Origin: Anaerolineales bacterium
Lineage (GTDB): Bacteria; Chloroflexota; Anaerolineae; Anaerolineales; Villigracilaceae
Direction of reading: 5' to 3'
DNA: 11,984 nt
Assembly: GCA_016789485.1 (NCBI GenBank)
Contig: JAEURE010000046.1
Span: 1 to 11,984, forward strand
Shown: positions 1 to 8,109 of the stretch, piece by piece
Layout of the letters: every line of letters starts with the position of its first letter
Numbering within the stretch: the first letter of the stretch is position 1
Position numbers and translations under genes: made by a program
Notes under the pieces: generated by a model
What the model saw: the letters and a program-made list of their open reading frames with translations, nothing else
What the model was told of the DNA's origin: nothing
The model's database searches: none

Positions 1-2
1 TT

Positions 3-1155
<1,153 letters not shown>

Positions 1156-1159
<4 letters not shown>

Positions 1160-2013
1160 GTAGAAAATTTTTCGGGTTGGTGGGGGTTTTAATTTTGACT
1201 TTGGCGTGCGGATTGAGCGGCCCTGCAACGCCGGAGCAAGCAGGTGTGGAAACAATTGTCGCCGCAACTTTTGAGGCTCTGACAGCCAGTGCGCCAACCG
1301 CACCAAGCGGCACACCCGTTTCGTTCCAGAACATCAGTTTTGTGATTCCAGAAGGATTGGCAAGCGGAGCCACATCCGAACTCATCCCCGCAACGGACGA
1401 GTCTGTTGGCGGACCGTGGGGCGTGACACCGCAATATATTTCCTTCACGCTGACGGACTACACAGGCCGGCAGGAGAATTATCTCAAAGCAGTGGTGAAC
1501 GTTTATCCGGCGTCTGAATATGCCTCTGTCAACTCGTGGGCAGGGAGCAGTCTCACACGCTTGCAGGCACTCCTGGCAAGCCCTGCCACGCCGCTTACGA
1601 ATGACAATCTTCCCACTGTCCCGTTCAACGGAGCGGCGGCGCAGCAATATGCGGCACAGGCAAAATTTATTCCTTTTAACGGTGGAAACGGCGTAAGCAT
1701 GATCTCCCAGTATTCTCAATTCCCCGGCCCGATCCTAAAGGACAACAGCTTCTATCATTACGAAGGTTTAACCAGTGACGGGAAATATTTTGTCGCCGCT
1801 CTCTTCCCGGTCAATTTACCGTTACAATCCACCGCAGAGAACCCCAACGCAGACGGAATCATCCACCCCAACGACATATCAGACACGGCAAGCCTGACTG
1901 CATATTATCAAGGCATCACAGACAAACTCAATGCCTCAAGCCCAGATTCTTTCCAACCTTCCCTTAACCTACTCGATGCTTTAATAAAATCCATTACGGT
2001 TAATACCCCCTAG
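1156..2013 (+). CDS. Predicted lipoprotein of unknown function inside the homogentisate operon
   Basis: A 285-residue protein I cannot assign to a named family. Residues 1-18 form a lipoprotein signal: a basic start (MSRK), a hydrophobic core, and a TLAC box with C18 as the likely lipidated cysteine. A short low-complexity linker rich in Ala, Thr and Pro follows (about 22-54), then a globular domain with no further membrane segment. There are no cysteines after C18. The start overlaps the FAH stop (ATGA, 1156-1159) and is preceded by AAGGA at 1144-1148, seven bases away. It is thus firmly inside the operon although it is exported while its neighbours are cytosolic. It could be a binding or surface protein tied to uptake of aromatic compounds, but nothing in the sequence proves that. 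Confidence 0.82.
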
Positions 2014-2020
2014 GACTCCC

Positions 2021-2407
2021 ATGCCTACAGATAAAATTATTACCGTTAAACCAAAAGAAACTTTCATCTCCAGACAGCAACTGCCAAACTTTGAAGGCAT
2101 CTCGATGCAAACTGCCGGCACGGAACATCTCTGCATGCACCTGGTCATCATCCCGCCCGGCGGCAAGGCAATTGCACATTACCACAACGGTTATGAAACA
2201 ACGATTTACATCATCAAAGGCCGCGCAGAAACGAAATACGGCGAGAAACTGGAACATTCCAGCATCAACGAAGCAGGTGATTTTCTTTTCATCCCGCCCA
2301 ACCTGCCGCACCAACCCATCAACTTGAGTGAGACGGAAGAAGTCGTTGCCGTCGTCGCGCGCAACGACCCAAACGAACAGGAAAGTGTCGTGGTCTACGA
2401 TTCATAA
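2021..2407 (+). CDS. Small single-domain cupin protein
   Basis: A 128-residue cytosolic protein made of one cupin barrel. Motif 1 is the stretch from G47/G48 to G67 with H53, H55 and E59; motif 2 is GDFLFIPPNLPHQP with H97. These four residues form the usual 3-His/1-Glu metal site, so a bound divalent metal is expected. The start is set by AGGA at 2012-2015, five bases from the ATG and overlapping the stop of the lipoprotein gene. Cupins of this size act as small dioxygenases, isomerases or ligand sensors, and the fold alone does not decide which. In this operon a role on a tyrosine-derived ring compound or its cleavage product is plausible. The isomerase step expected for the pathway has no recognised gene in the window. 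Confidence 0.85.
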   Translation: MPTDKIITVKPKETFISRQQLPNFEGISMQTAGTEHLCMHLVIIPPGGKAIAHYHNGYETTIYIIKGRAETKYGEKLEHSSINEAGDFLFIPPNLPHQPINLSETEEVVAVVARNDPNEQESVVVYDS

Positions 2408-2446
2408 GAATCGGAGCGTCAAGCGAGAACAACGATTCCCATGAAT
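2400..2446 (+). other. Intercistronic hairpin before homogentisate dioxygenase gene
   Basis: The RNA can fold into a two-part stem: ATTCAT (2400-2405) with ATGAAT (2441-2446), and GAATCG (2408-2413) with CGATTC (2433-2438), separated by a 2x2 internal loop and closed by a 19-base loop. The 5' arm overlaps the cupin stop codon. No T-run follows, so it is not a standard terminator. It could be an mRNA processing or stability element that sets the ratio of the two proteins. Only the base complementarity is seen; any function is inferred. Confidence 0.45.
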
Positions 2447-2471
2447 AATAATTTAATAAAGGAGAATTGAC

Positions 2472-3635
2472 ATGCCTTTTTATCATAAACTCGGCAATAT
2501 TCCCCACAAACGCCACACCCAATTCAAAAAAGCAGATGGAAAACTTTATCGCGAAGAAGTCATGGGATTGGAAGGCTTCTCGTCCATACAATCCATCCTT
2601 TATCACCACTTCCTCCCGCCCCGCGTTAAGATGACGGAAGACCTGGGACCCGCCAAACCTGAATATGTAGATTTCGGCCCCATTCGACACCGCGCCTTTA
2701 AAACGGATCAGGCTCCGCTGGGATCTGATCCACTTGCCGCGCGGATTCCACTGCTTGGCAACAACGACGTCATCCTCGGCATCTCCCGCGCCAAAGACAG
2801 CATGGATTATTTCTACCGCAACTCGCAAGCTTACGAAACCTGGTGGGTTCACGAAGGCGAAGGAATCCTCAAAAGTCAGTTCGGCAATTTACCCTTCCGC
2901 AAAGGCGATTACATCGTCATTCCATTTGGCGTCACCTGGCAAATGCAGTTGGATGGTGAAGCGCGCTTCTTCACCATCGAAAACCCGTCCCAGATCGAAC
3001 CACCAAAGCGCTATCGCAATAATTACGGACAAATGCTGGAACATGCTCCTTATTGCGAACGTGATATCCGAGTCCCCGAAGAGATCGAGACTCATACGGA
3101 GCGCGGAGAATTTGAAGTACGAGTGAAAGTACGGGACAGGCTATCCCGTCATGTTTTAGACCATCATCCCTTCGATGTCGTCGGCTGGGACGGCTATCTC
3201 TATCCGTGGATTTTCAACATCGAAGATTTTGAGCCGATCACAGGCCGCCTGCACATGCCGCCGCCTGTTCATCAAACCTTTGACGGGCACAACTTCGTTG
3301 TCTGCTCTTTCGTTCCCCGCCTGTTCGATTATCATCCGGAGGGCATCCCTGCTCCATACAATCACTCCAATATTCAATCGGATGAAGTTCTTTATTATGC
3401 AGAAGGCAATTTCATGAGCCGCAAAGGCATTGACCGCAGCGACATCAGCCTGCATCCTTTTGGCCTGCCCCATGGTCCACAGCCCGGAATGACAGAAGCC
3501 AGCATCGGCAAAACTGAAACCCAGGAACTAGCCGTTATGGTGGATACATTCCATCCATTGCAAATTACCAAGCAAGGTGCTGTGCTTGAAAAAACCGAAT
3601 ACATGTCCACGTGGCTGGAAGGCGACGGCGAGTAA
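2472..3635 (+). CDS. hmgA: Homogentisate 1,2-dioxygenase
   Basis: A cytosolic Fe(II) enzyme that opens the ring of homogentisate to maleylacetoacetate. At 387 residues it belongs to the shorter bacterial form; human and Pseudomonas enzymes have about 430-445. It is a two-cupin protein. The metal site is visible in the C-terminal half as H298 in YNHSNIQSDEV and H334 in LPHGPQPG, with the acidic ligand at D304 or E305. H328 keeps the spacing of human His365 to His371. The block LHMPPPVHQTFDGHNFVVCSF (260-280) is also typical. Start choice is supported by AAAGGAG (GGAG at 2461-2464) seven bases before the ATG. The substrate assignment is strengthened by hpd and an FAH gene in the same operon. 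The acidic ligand cannot be fixed by eye, because the motif differs from human H-x5-E. Confidence 0.93.
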   Translation: MPFYHKLGNIPHKRHTQFKKADGKLYREEVMGLEGFSSIQSILYHHFLPPRVKMTEDLGPAKPEYVDFGPIRHRAFKTDQAPLGSDPLAARIPLLGNNDVILGISRAKDSMDYFYRNSQAYETWWVHEGEGILKSQFGNLPFRKGDYIVIPFGVTWQMQLDGEARFFTIENPSQIEPPKRYRNNYGQMLEHAPYCERDIRVPEEIETHTERGEFEVRVKVRDRLSRHVLDHHPFDVVGWDGYLYPWIFNIEDFEPITGRLHMPPPVHQTFDGHNFVVCSFVPRLFDYHPEGIPAPYNHSNIQSDEVLYYAEGNFMSRKGIDRSDISLHPFGLPHGPQPGMTEASIGKTETQELAVMVDTFHPLQITKQGAVLEKTEYMSTWLEGDGE

Positions 3636-3658
3636 AAAATGAACATTGGAGAAAATTT

Positions 3659-4378
3659 ATGAGAAAAGTATTTGGGCTGGCTTTGGCGTTGAGCATCATT
3701 ATTTCATCCTGTAATATGCCGAATGCAGGCGCACCAGACCCGCAAATCGCCACTGCCGCGGCGCTCACGGTTCAGGCGGCGATTAGCACATCATCAAACC
3801 AGCAGCCACTTGCCAGCCCAACCGCAGGGAACACAGCAAGCGGAAATAACCCTACGCCAACATATTCCAAACCATTTGTCAGCGTGGGAGATGTTACCAA
3901 TTGCCGCACCGGGCCCGGGGTCAATTATGAACGAGTGACTCAAATCCTGCCTTCAGACTCAGTTGAAATCATCGGTTTCTTCCCGCCCAATTACTGGATC
4001 GTTTCCACATCCGCCGGTAATTGCTGGGTTTCTGGTGAATTTACAACGCCTGCAGGCAGTTACGCATCCGTGCCTACTGTAACCGCACCGCCCACGCCGG
4101 AAGGTGGAGAACTGGAAAAAGTCAGTTTGCAAAAGTGGGATATTTCCTGTAATTACGAAACAAATGAAGCCAACATCACCATCCGATGGGCAGATAAGGA
4201 CGGCGAAAGTGGATACCGCATCTTACGTAATAATGAAGTTGTTGCCGAGTTGGCCGCAAACAGCACGCAGTTCACCGAGATCATTTCTCTGTTATCCGGG
4301 CAAAGCGTGGGATACAATGTTGTAGCCTTCAATGCCTCTGGTTCAGCCAGCAGTTCAACAGTCACGCTGAGTTGTTGA
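3659..4378 (+). CDS. Lipoprotein with bacterial SH3 and fibronectin type III-like domains
   Basis: A predicted exported lipoprotein of 239 residues. The start at 3659 is chosen because GGAG (3648-3651) lies seven bases upstream and a signal peptide follows at once (MRKVFGLALALSIIISSC, C18 lipidated); an upstream in-frame start would add 16 non-signal residues. After a Thr/Ser/Pro linker (19-70) comes a bacterial SH3-like domain (about 73-130) with NCRTGPGVNYERV, W113 and NCWV. Next comes a beta-rich domain (about 154-239) resembling a fibronectin type III fold, with SGYRILRNNEVV and YNVVAFNASGSAS. The cysteine pairs 82/122 and 164/239 could form disulfides outside the membrane. SH3 domains of this kind often bind cell-wall or surface glycans. 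It is the last gene of the operon; its link to tyrosine breakdown is positional only. Confidence 0.85.
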   Translation: MRKVFGLALALSIIISSCNMPNAGAPDPQIATAAALTVQAAISTSSNQQPLASPTAGNTASGNNPTPTYSKPFVSVGDVTNCRTGPGVNYERVTQILPSDSVEIIGFFPPNYWIVSTSAGNCWVSGEFTTPAGSYASVPTVTAPPTPEGGELEKVSLQKWDISCNYETNEANITIRWADKDGESGYRILRNNEVVAELAANSTQFTEIISLLSGQSVGYNVVAFNASGSASSSTVTLSC

Positions 4379-4390
4379 TGCAAGCTGAAT

Positions 4391-4423
4391 AAAAAACTCC
4401 CACAAGTTATGTGGGAGTTTTTT
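4391..4423. terminator. Bidirectional intrinsic terminator between the lipoprotein gene and typA
   Basis: A perfect 13-bp stem (AAAAAACTCCCAC at 4391-4403, GTGGGAGTTTTTT at 4411-4423) with a 7-base loop. The A-run on one side and T-run on the other let it stop RNA polymerase from both directions. It lies 13 bases after the lipoprotein stop and 5 bases after the typA stop, as expected for convergent units. Confidence 0.9.
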
Positions 4424-4427
4424 ATTT

Positions 4428-6287
4428 TTAGGATTCGCCAAACTGCTCTTTGGCTTTTTTGGTCTGCTTCCCACGCTCATCCGTGGAAAGGATACGCTTG
4501 CGAATGCGGAAGTTCTCAGGTGTAACTTCCAACAATTCGTCATCGGAAAGATATTCAATGGCTTCGTCCAGACTCATGGTGCGCGGCGGTGTGAGGCGAA
4601 TTTCCATATCGCCGCCGGAAGCGCGCATATTTGTCAGGTGCTTCTTCTTACAGACGTTGATCGGCAGGTCGCTTCCACGCGCATTTTCACCAATAACCAT
4701 GCCTTCGTATACTTCCACACCAGGTCCCACGAACAATTGTCCACGTTCTTCTGCGCTCTTCAATGCATACGCTGTGGTTGTACCAGCTTCCCAGGCGACG
4801 ATGGAGCCTCGATTTCGCGAGGCGATCGAGCCAGCTAATTCATCATAACCATTAAAGATCGTATGCATGACCCCGGCGCCGCGTGTGGAGGTAAGGAACT
4901 GATAGCGGAAGCCCAGCAAACCTCGCGTCGGAACGATATAAACGATACGCGTCATTCCCTGACCGCTATCCTGCATGTCCATCATTTTGCCGCGCCTGCT
5001 CCCCAACATTTCCACCACCACACCCACGGTCTCATTACTGGTCTCAATGTGGACTTCCTCGTACGGTTCGAGCAAAGCGCCGTCTTCCGCCTTGTGGAAA
5101 ATCACTTCAGGACGAGAAACCTGGAATTCATATCCTTCACGCCGCATGGTTTCGATCAAAATACCCAGATGAAGCTCGCCTCGCCCGGAGACGAGGAAGT
5201 TCTCAGCCGATTCGGTCTCTTCCACACGCAGGGAAACATTCGTGCGCAATTCATCAAACAAACGCTCGCGCAGTTTTCGTGAAGTTCCCCAAGTACCTTC
5301 TCTGCCCGTAAACGGGGATGTATTGACCCCAAAGGTCATGCGGACGGTCGGTTCCTCCACTTTAATGGTTGGCAAAGCAACAGGACTTGCAGGGTCAGCG
5401 AGAGTTTCACCGATCGCAATTCCTTCAAGGCCAGCCAGGGAAATGATGTCGCCAGCTTTTACCTCGTCGATTTCGATCTTATTCAAACCTTTGAAAGTAT
5501 AAAGATAACGCGCGCTTTCAGGCAATATCGTTCCATCTAATTTAATGCGAGCCATTTTTTGACCAGCTTTAATCGTCCCTGCAAAGACACGCCCAATGGC
5601 GGTCACACCGCGATAATCATCATATCCAAGCGTGGTTACCAGCATTTGTAAAGGCGCATCAGGATCAACTTTCGGGCAGGGAATATGCTTGAGAATGGTA
5701 TCAAACATGGGCTGCAAATTTGATTCGAGTTCCGGGGTGTGCCCGGCTTTCCCAGCAGTAGCCTGCGCGTACACAACCGGGAAATCTGCCTGCTCTTCAG
5801 AGGCGCCAAGTTCAATGAACAGGTCGAAGGTTTCATTCAATACGCGGGATGGTTCCGCATCTTTACGATCCACTTTGTTGATGACAACGATGGCTTTGTG
5901 CCCCATTTCCAATGCCTTCTTCAGCACAAAACGGGTCTGCGGCATGGGACCTTCCGCCGCATCCACAAGAAGTAAAACACCGTCCACCATGTTCATGACG
6001 CGTTCTACCTCGCCGCCAAAGTCAGCATGCCCGGGGGTATCGACGATGTTGATCTTGACGGGTTGATTCGTTACAGGGTCAACCAGTGAAATAGCCGTGT
6101 TTTTTGCAAGGATGGTAATGCCGCGCTCACGCTCCAGATCGTTCGAATCCATAACGCGTTCTTCAACATGCTGATTCTCGCGAAAGGTATGGGACTGCCC
6201 CAGCAATCCGTCCACAAGAGTGGTTTTACCGTGATCTACATGGGCAATAATGGCAATATTACGTAAGTCAGTTCTTTCAATTTGCAT
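4428..6287 (-). CDS. typA: Ribosome-associated translational GTPase TypA/BipA
   Basis: A 619-residue GTPase that binds the ribosome and helps 50S assembly and stress or cold adaptation. The G domain shows G1 AHVDHGKTT (15-23), G2 RGITI (55-59), G3 DTPGHADF (83-90) and G4 NKVDR (137-141). EF-G-like domains follow, and the C-terminal domain typical of BipA includes [10 protein letters not shown] (452-461), HTIFNGYD and [13 protein letters not shown] (546-558). Length matches the family (about 605-620). The start at 6287 is chosen because [20 protein letters not shown] begins where the family does and GGAAG precedes it; a longer frame to 6380 would add 31 unrelated residues. The G5 position reads YAQATAG where Escherichia coli BipA has YASALNG. 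A TATAAT box on the minus strand (6328-6333) suggests its own promoter after the terminator at 6381-6407. Confidence 0.96.
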   Translation of the reverse strand: MQIERTDLRNIAIIAHVDHGKTTLVDGLLGQSHTFRENQHVEERVMDSNDLERERGITILAKNTAISLVDPVTNQPVKINIVDTPGHADFGGEVERVMNMVDGVLLLVDAAEGPMPQTRFVLKKALEMGHKAIVVINKVDRKDAEPSRVLNETFDLFIELGASEEQADFPVVYAQATAGKAGHTPELESNLQPMFDTILKHIPCPKVDPDAPLQMLVTTLGYDDYRGVTAIGRVFAGTIKAGQKMARIKLDGTILPESARYLYTFKGLNKIEIDEVKAGDIISLAGLEGIAIGETLADPASPVALPTIKVEEPTVRMTFGVNTSPFTGREGTWGTSRKLRERLFDELRTNVSLRVEETESAENFLVSGRGELHLGILIETMRREGYEFQVSRPEVIFHKAEDGALLEPYEEVHIETSNETVGVVVEMLGSRRGKMMDMQDSGQGMTRIVYIVPTRGLLGFRYQFLTSTRGAGVMHTIFNGYDELAGSIASRNRGSIVAWEAGTTTAYALKSAEERGQLFVGPGVEVYEGMVIGENARGSDLPINVCKKKHLTNMRASGGDMEIRLTPPRTMSLDEAIEYLSDDELLEVTPENFRIRKRILSTDERGKQTKKAKEQFGES

Positions 6288-6327
6288 GGTTTCTACTTCC
6301 AGTAAAGACTTTTTCAGCCTTCTAAAA

Positions 6328-6333
6328 ATTATA
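6328..6333 (-). promoter_or_regulatory. typA: Candidate -10 box of the typA promoter
   Basis: Read on the minus strand this is an exact TATAAT, 40 bases before the typA start and downstream of the terminator closing the previous unit. No convincing -35 hexamer lies 16-18 bases upstream, so the promoter call rests on the -10 box and its position. Confidence 0.4.
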
Positions 6334-6380
6334 ATACTTTGATGAGTCGAGACTTTCAGATATTTCTCGCTTACACACAC

Positions 6381-6407
6381 AAAAACCCCCGACGGGGAAG
6401 CCGAGGG
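6381..6407 (-). terminator. Intrinsic terminator of the roadblock-V4R-regulator-glycosyltransferase unit
   Basis: On the minus strand an 8-bp GC-rich stem (CCCTCGGC with GTCGGGGG, containing two G-U pairs) and a 6-base loop are followed directly by TTTTT. It lies about 80 bases after the glycosyltransferase stop and before the typA promoter region, so it separates the two transcripts. The + strand lacks a T-run, so it acts in one direction. Confidence 0.75.
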
Positions 6408-6435
6408 CTTAAAAAATTAATCGTTCGGCGTGCGG

Positions 6436-6450
6436 CTGATATATTATCAG
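6436..6450. repeat. Perfect 15-base palindrome in the glycosyltransferase 3' region
   Basis: CTGATA, the triplet TAT, then TATCAG: a perfect dyad between the glycosyltransferase stop and its terminator. It could be a protein-binding site or a small AT-rich hairpin. Nothing else in the window repeats it, so its meaning is open. Confidence 0.3.
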
Positions 6451-6485
6451 AGAGTGGGGGTTTTGGGTAGGGATTGAAGCGCCCG

Positions 6486-7226
6486 CTACAACCTTGCTGA
6501 CCTGCCCGCTTTTTTAAGATCGCGATAATTCCACAAGACCTGCCAGATCCGAAGAGCCGCCTCCACTTGAATCTTTAGCGACATCTTGGACTTTCCAAAA
6601 CGGCGATCCGCAAAATAGATCGGAGACTCGCCAATTTTAAACTCCAAACAATGAGCGAGATACGCCATTTCTACAAGAAAGACATAGCCATTGGAATGAA
6701 TTCGCTCGAATGGCATTTGCTTCAGTGTCTCACTCCTCCACATTCGGAACCCCGTGGTTACATCGTGCAGGGGCAAACCAAGAATGCTTTTGGCATAAAA
6801 GTTCCCAAAAGCAGAAAGACGTTTCCGCCAGACAGGCCATTGTTTGTCCACCGAGCCGCCTTCTGTATAACGGGAACCCAACACAACATCGAAGGATTCA
6901 AGGAGGCGAGCCATATCCACAAGGGCAGCGGGATCATGAGAAAAATCCGCATCCATCTGAACGATAGCCTGTGTGCTCCCGTCCAGTATTTTCTGAAACC
7001 CATTCAGGTACGCTGAACGCAGTCCCATTTTCCCGGGGCGATGAAGCACCTCGATGCGATCTGGATATTTTGTTGCAAGCTCTTCAGCGACTTTTCCTGT
7101 GCCGTCCGGGCTGTTATCATCCACCACAAGCACATGCAAATCCAGCGGAAGCGAAAACAAAGCGGAGACCAGTTTGGGCAGGTTCTCCGCTTCATTATAT
7201 GTAGGTGTAACAACTGCAATACGCAA
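6486..7226 (-). CDS. Family 2 glycosyltransferase, polyprenol-phosphate mannose synthase type (TTG start)
   Basis: A 246-residue enzyme expected to move mannose (or another hexose) from a nucleotide sugar to a polyprenyl phosphate at the inner membrane face, giving lipid-linked sugar for glycosylation. GT-A motifs are clear: PTYNEAENL (8-16), VDDNSPDGT (35-43), the metal-binding DAD in QMDADFSHDP (90-99), GSRY (117-120), DVTTGFRMWR (155-164) and RRFGKSKMS (208-216). No C-terminal membrane domain is present, as in the catalytic-only bacterial and human DPM1 forms. The start is TTG at 7226: GAGGG (7233-7237) stands six bases before it and IAVVTPTYNE follows as in the family. Twelve bases separate it from the response regulator stop, so they share a transcript. 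The donor sugar and lipid acceptor are inferred. Confidence 0.88.
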   Translation of the reverse strand: MRIAVVTPTYNEAENLPKLVSALFSLPLDLHVLVVDDNSPDGTGKVAEELATKYPDRIEVLHRPGKMGLRSAYLNGFQKILDGSTQAIVQMDADFSHDPAALVDMARLLESFDVVLGSRYTEGGSVDKQWPVWRKRLSAFGNFYAKSILGLPLHDVTTGFRMWRSETLKQMPFERIHSNGYVFLVEMAYLAHCLEFKIGESPIYFADRRFGKSKMSLKIQVEAALRIWQVLWNYRDLKKAGRSARL

Positions 7227-7238
7227 GCAAATCCCTCT

Positions 7239-8093
7239 TTATCTCTTATTACGAAATAGCTCCGCCCTCACCTGCTCCACATTTGCAAACTGGGTCTTCA
7301 GGGATGGTATTTCCACGATCTTTGCCCCTAATTTATCAGACCGCTTTGCCATTTGTTCACGGTCTTTTATCGGGTAGAAATACTCCATGGACTGGTCGAG
7401 TCTTGTCTTTAATTTTTCACTCAACGCAGCCAGATTGGACGGCGGTAAAACGAGTACGAAATCAGTGCCTGTCAAATGCCCCAGAAAATCTTCGGGACGG
7501 CTGACTTCACGCATGGTATTAACGATCATCAAGCTAATTGCCCGCAGCACATCATCAGAAGCCACAAAGCCATAGGCTTCGCGGAACATATCCATATTTT
7601 CGAGCAAGACAAAAAGCAAGGCAGATCCATCCACGCCGATGACTTCGGAAAGTTTTTCGTCCACCAAAGCGCCTTCAGGCAACCCGGTGACGGGATTTGT
7701 CAACGAGCCTTGACTGACTCTCTTTAACGCATTTCTAACTCGCAGGCGTAATTCCTGTACATCAAACGGCTTGGTAATGTAATCGTCTGCGCCTATTTCC
7801 AGGCCCTGAAGACGGTCTGAACGTTCCCTTTTTTCAGTGAGGAAAATTATGGGAATATCGGAAGTGCGGCGGTCGGCGCGCATGCGACGGGCCACTTCAT
7901 ATCCGTCAATGTCAGGCAGACGAATATCGAGAATGACCAGGTCGGGATGATCCTGCTGGGAAGAACGGACTCCATCTTCCCCCCAGTTAACTGTAAAGAC
8001 TTCATAACCCTGAACGCGAAAATATGCGTTCAGCATTTCAGCCACGTCAAGATCGTCTTCAACGATAAGTATTTTGGACTTGGTGTCTGTCAT
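7239..8093 (-). CDS. Response regulator with receiver domain and degenerate GGDEF domain
   Basis: A 284-residue cytosolic protein. Residues 1-122 are a receiver domain: acidic pocket E12/D13/D14, phospho-acceptor D56 in LVILDIRLPDIDGYEV, T86 and K108 in TKPFD. Residues about 131-245 resemble a GGDEF domain (TNPVTGLPEGALV, MFREAYGFVASDDVLRAI), but the signature is TGTDF (208-212) where active diguanylate cyclases have GG(D/E)EF, and the preceding Arg is replaced. It probably makes no c-di-GMP and instead works as a phosphorylation-driven interaction or nucleotide-binding module. Start 8093 is chosen because MTDTKSKILIVEDD begins as receivers do; the frame upstream overlaps the V4R gene and has odd composition. 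The ribosome binding site is weak. No histidine kinase gene is in view. Confidence 0.9.
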   Translation of the reverse strand: MTDTKSKILIVEDDLDVAEMLNAYFRVQGYEVFTVNWGEDGVRSSQQDHPDLVILDIRLPDIDGYEVARRMRADRRTSDIPIIFLTEKRERSDRLQGLEIGADDYITKPFDVQELRLRVRNALKRVSQGSLTNPVTGLPEGALVDEKLSEVIGVDGSALLFVLLENMDMFREAYGFVASDDVLRAISLMIVNTMREVSRPEDFLGHLTGTDFVLVLPPSNLAALSEKLKTRLDQSMEYFYPIKDREQMAKRSDKLGAKIVEIPSLKTQFANVEQVRAELFRNKR

Positions 8094-8109
8094 GCCAGAT
8101 TCTTTTCGG

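Noticed and set aside
2319..2852. 177-codon minus-strand frame over the cupin/hmgA junction
   Set aside because: It is antisense to conserved HGD sequence and crosses the intergenic hairpin; no recognisable protein features or ribosome binding site.
3611..3658. 16-residue extension of the SH3/FN3 lipoprotein
   Set aside because: It would overlap hmgA and bury the signal peptide; the ATG at 3659 has GGAG at the right distance.
5632..6066. 144-codon + strand frame inside typA
   Set aside because: Antisense to the G domain of TypA, which is conserved at protein level; Ser/Thr-rich shadow translation.
6288..6380. 31-residue N-terminal extension of TypA
   Set aside because: Not part of the family, holds a TATAAT box, and the ATG at 6287 has a purine-rich site before it.
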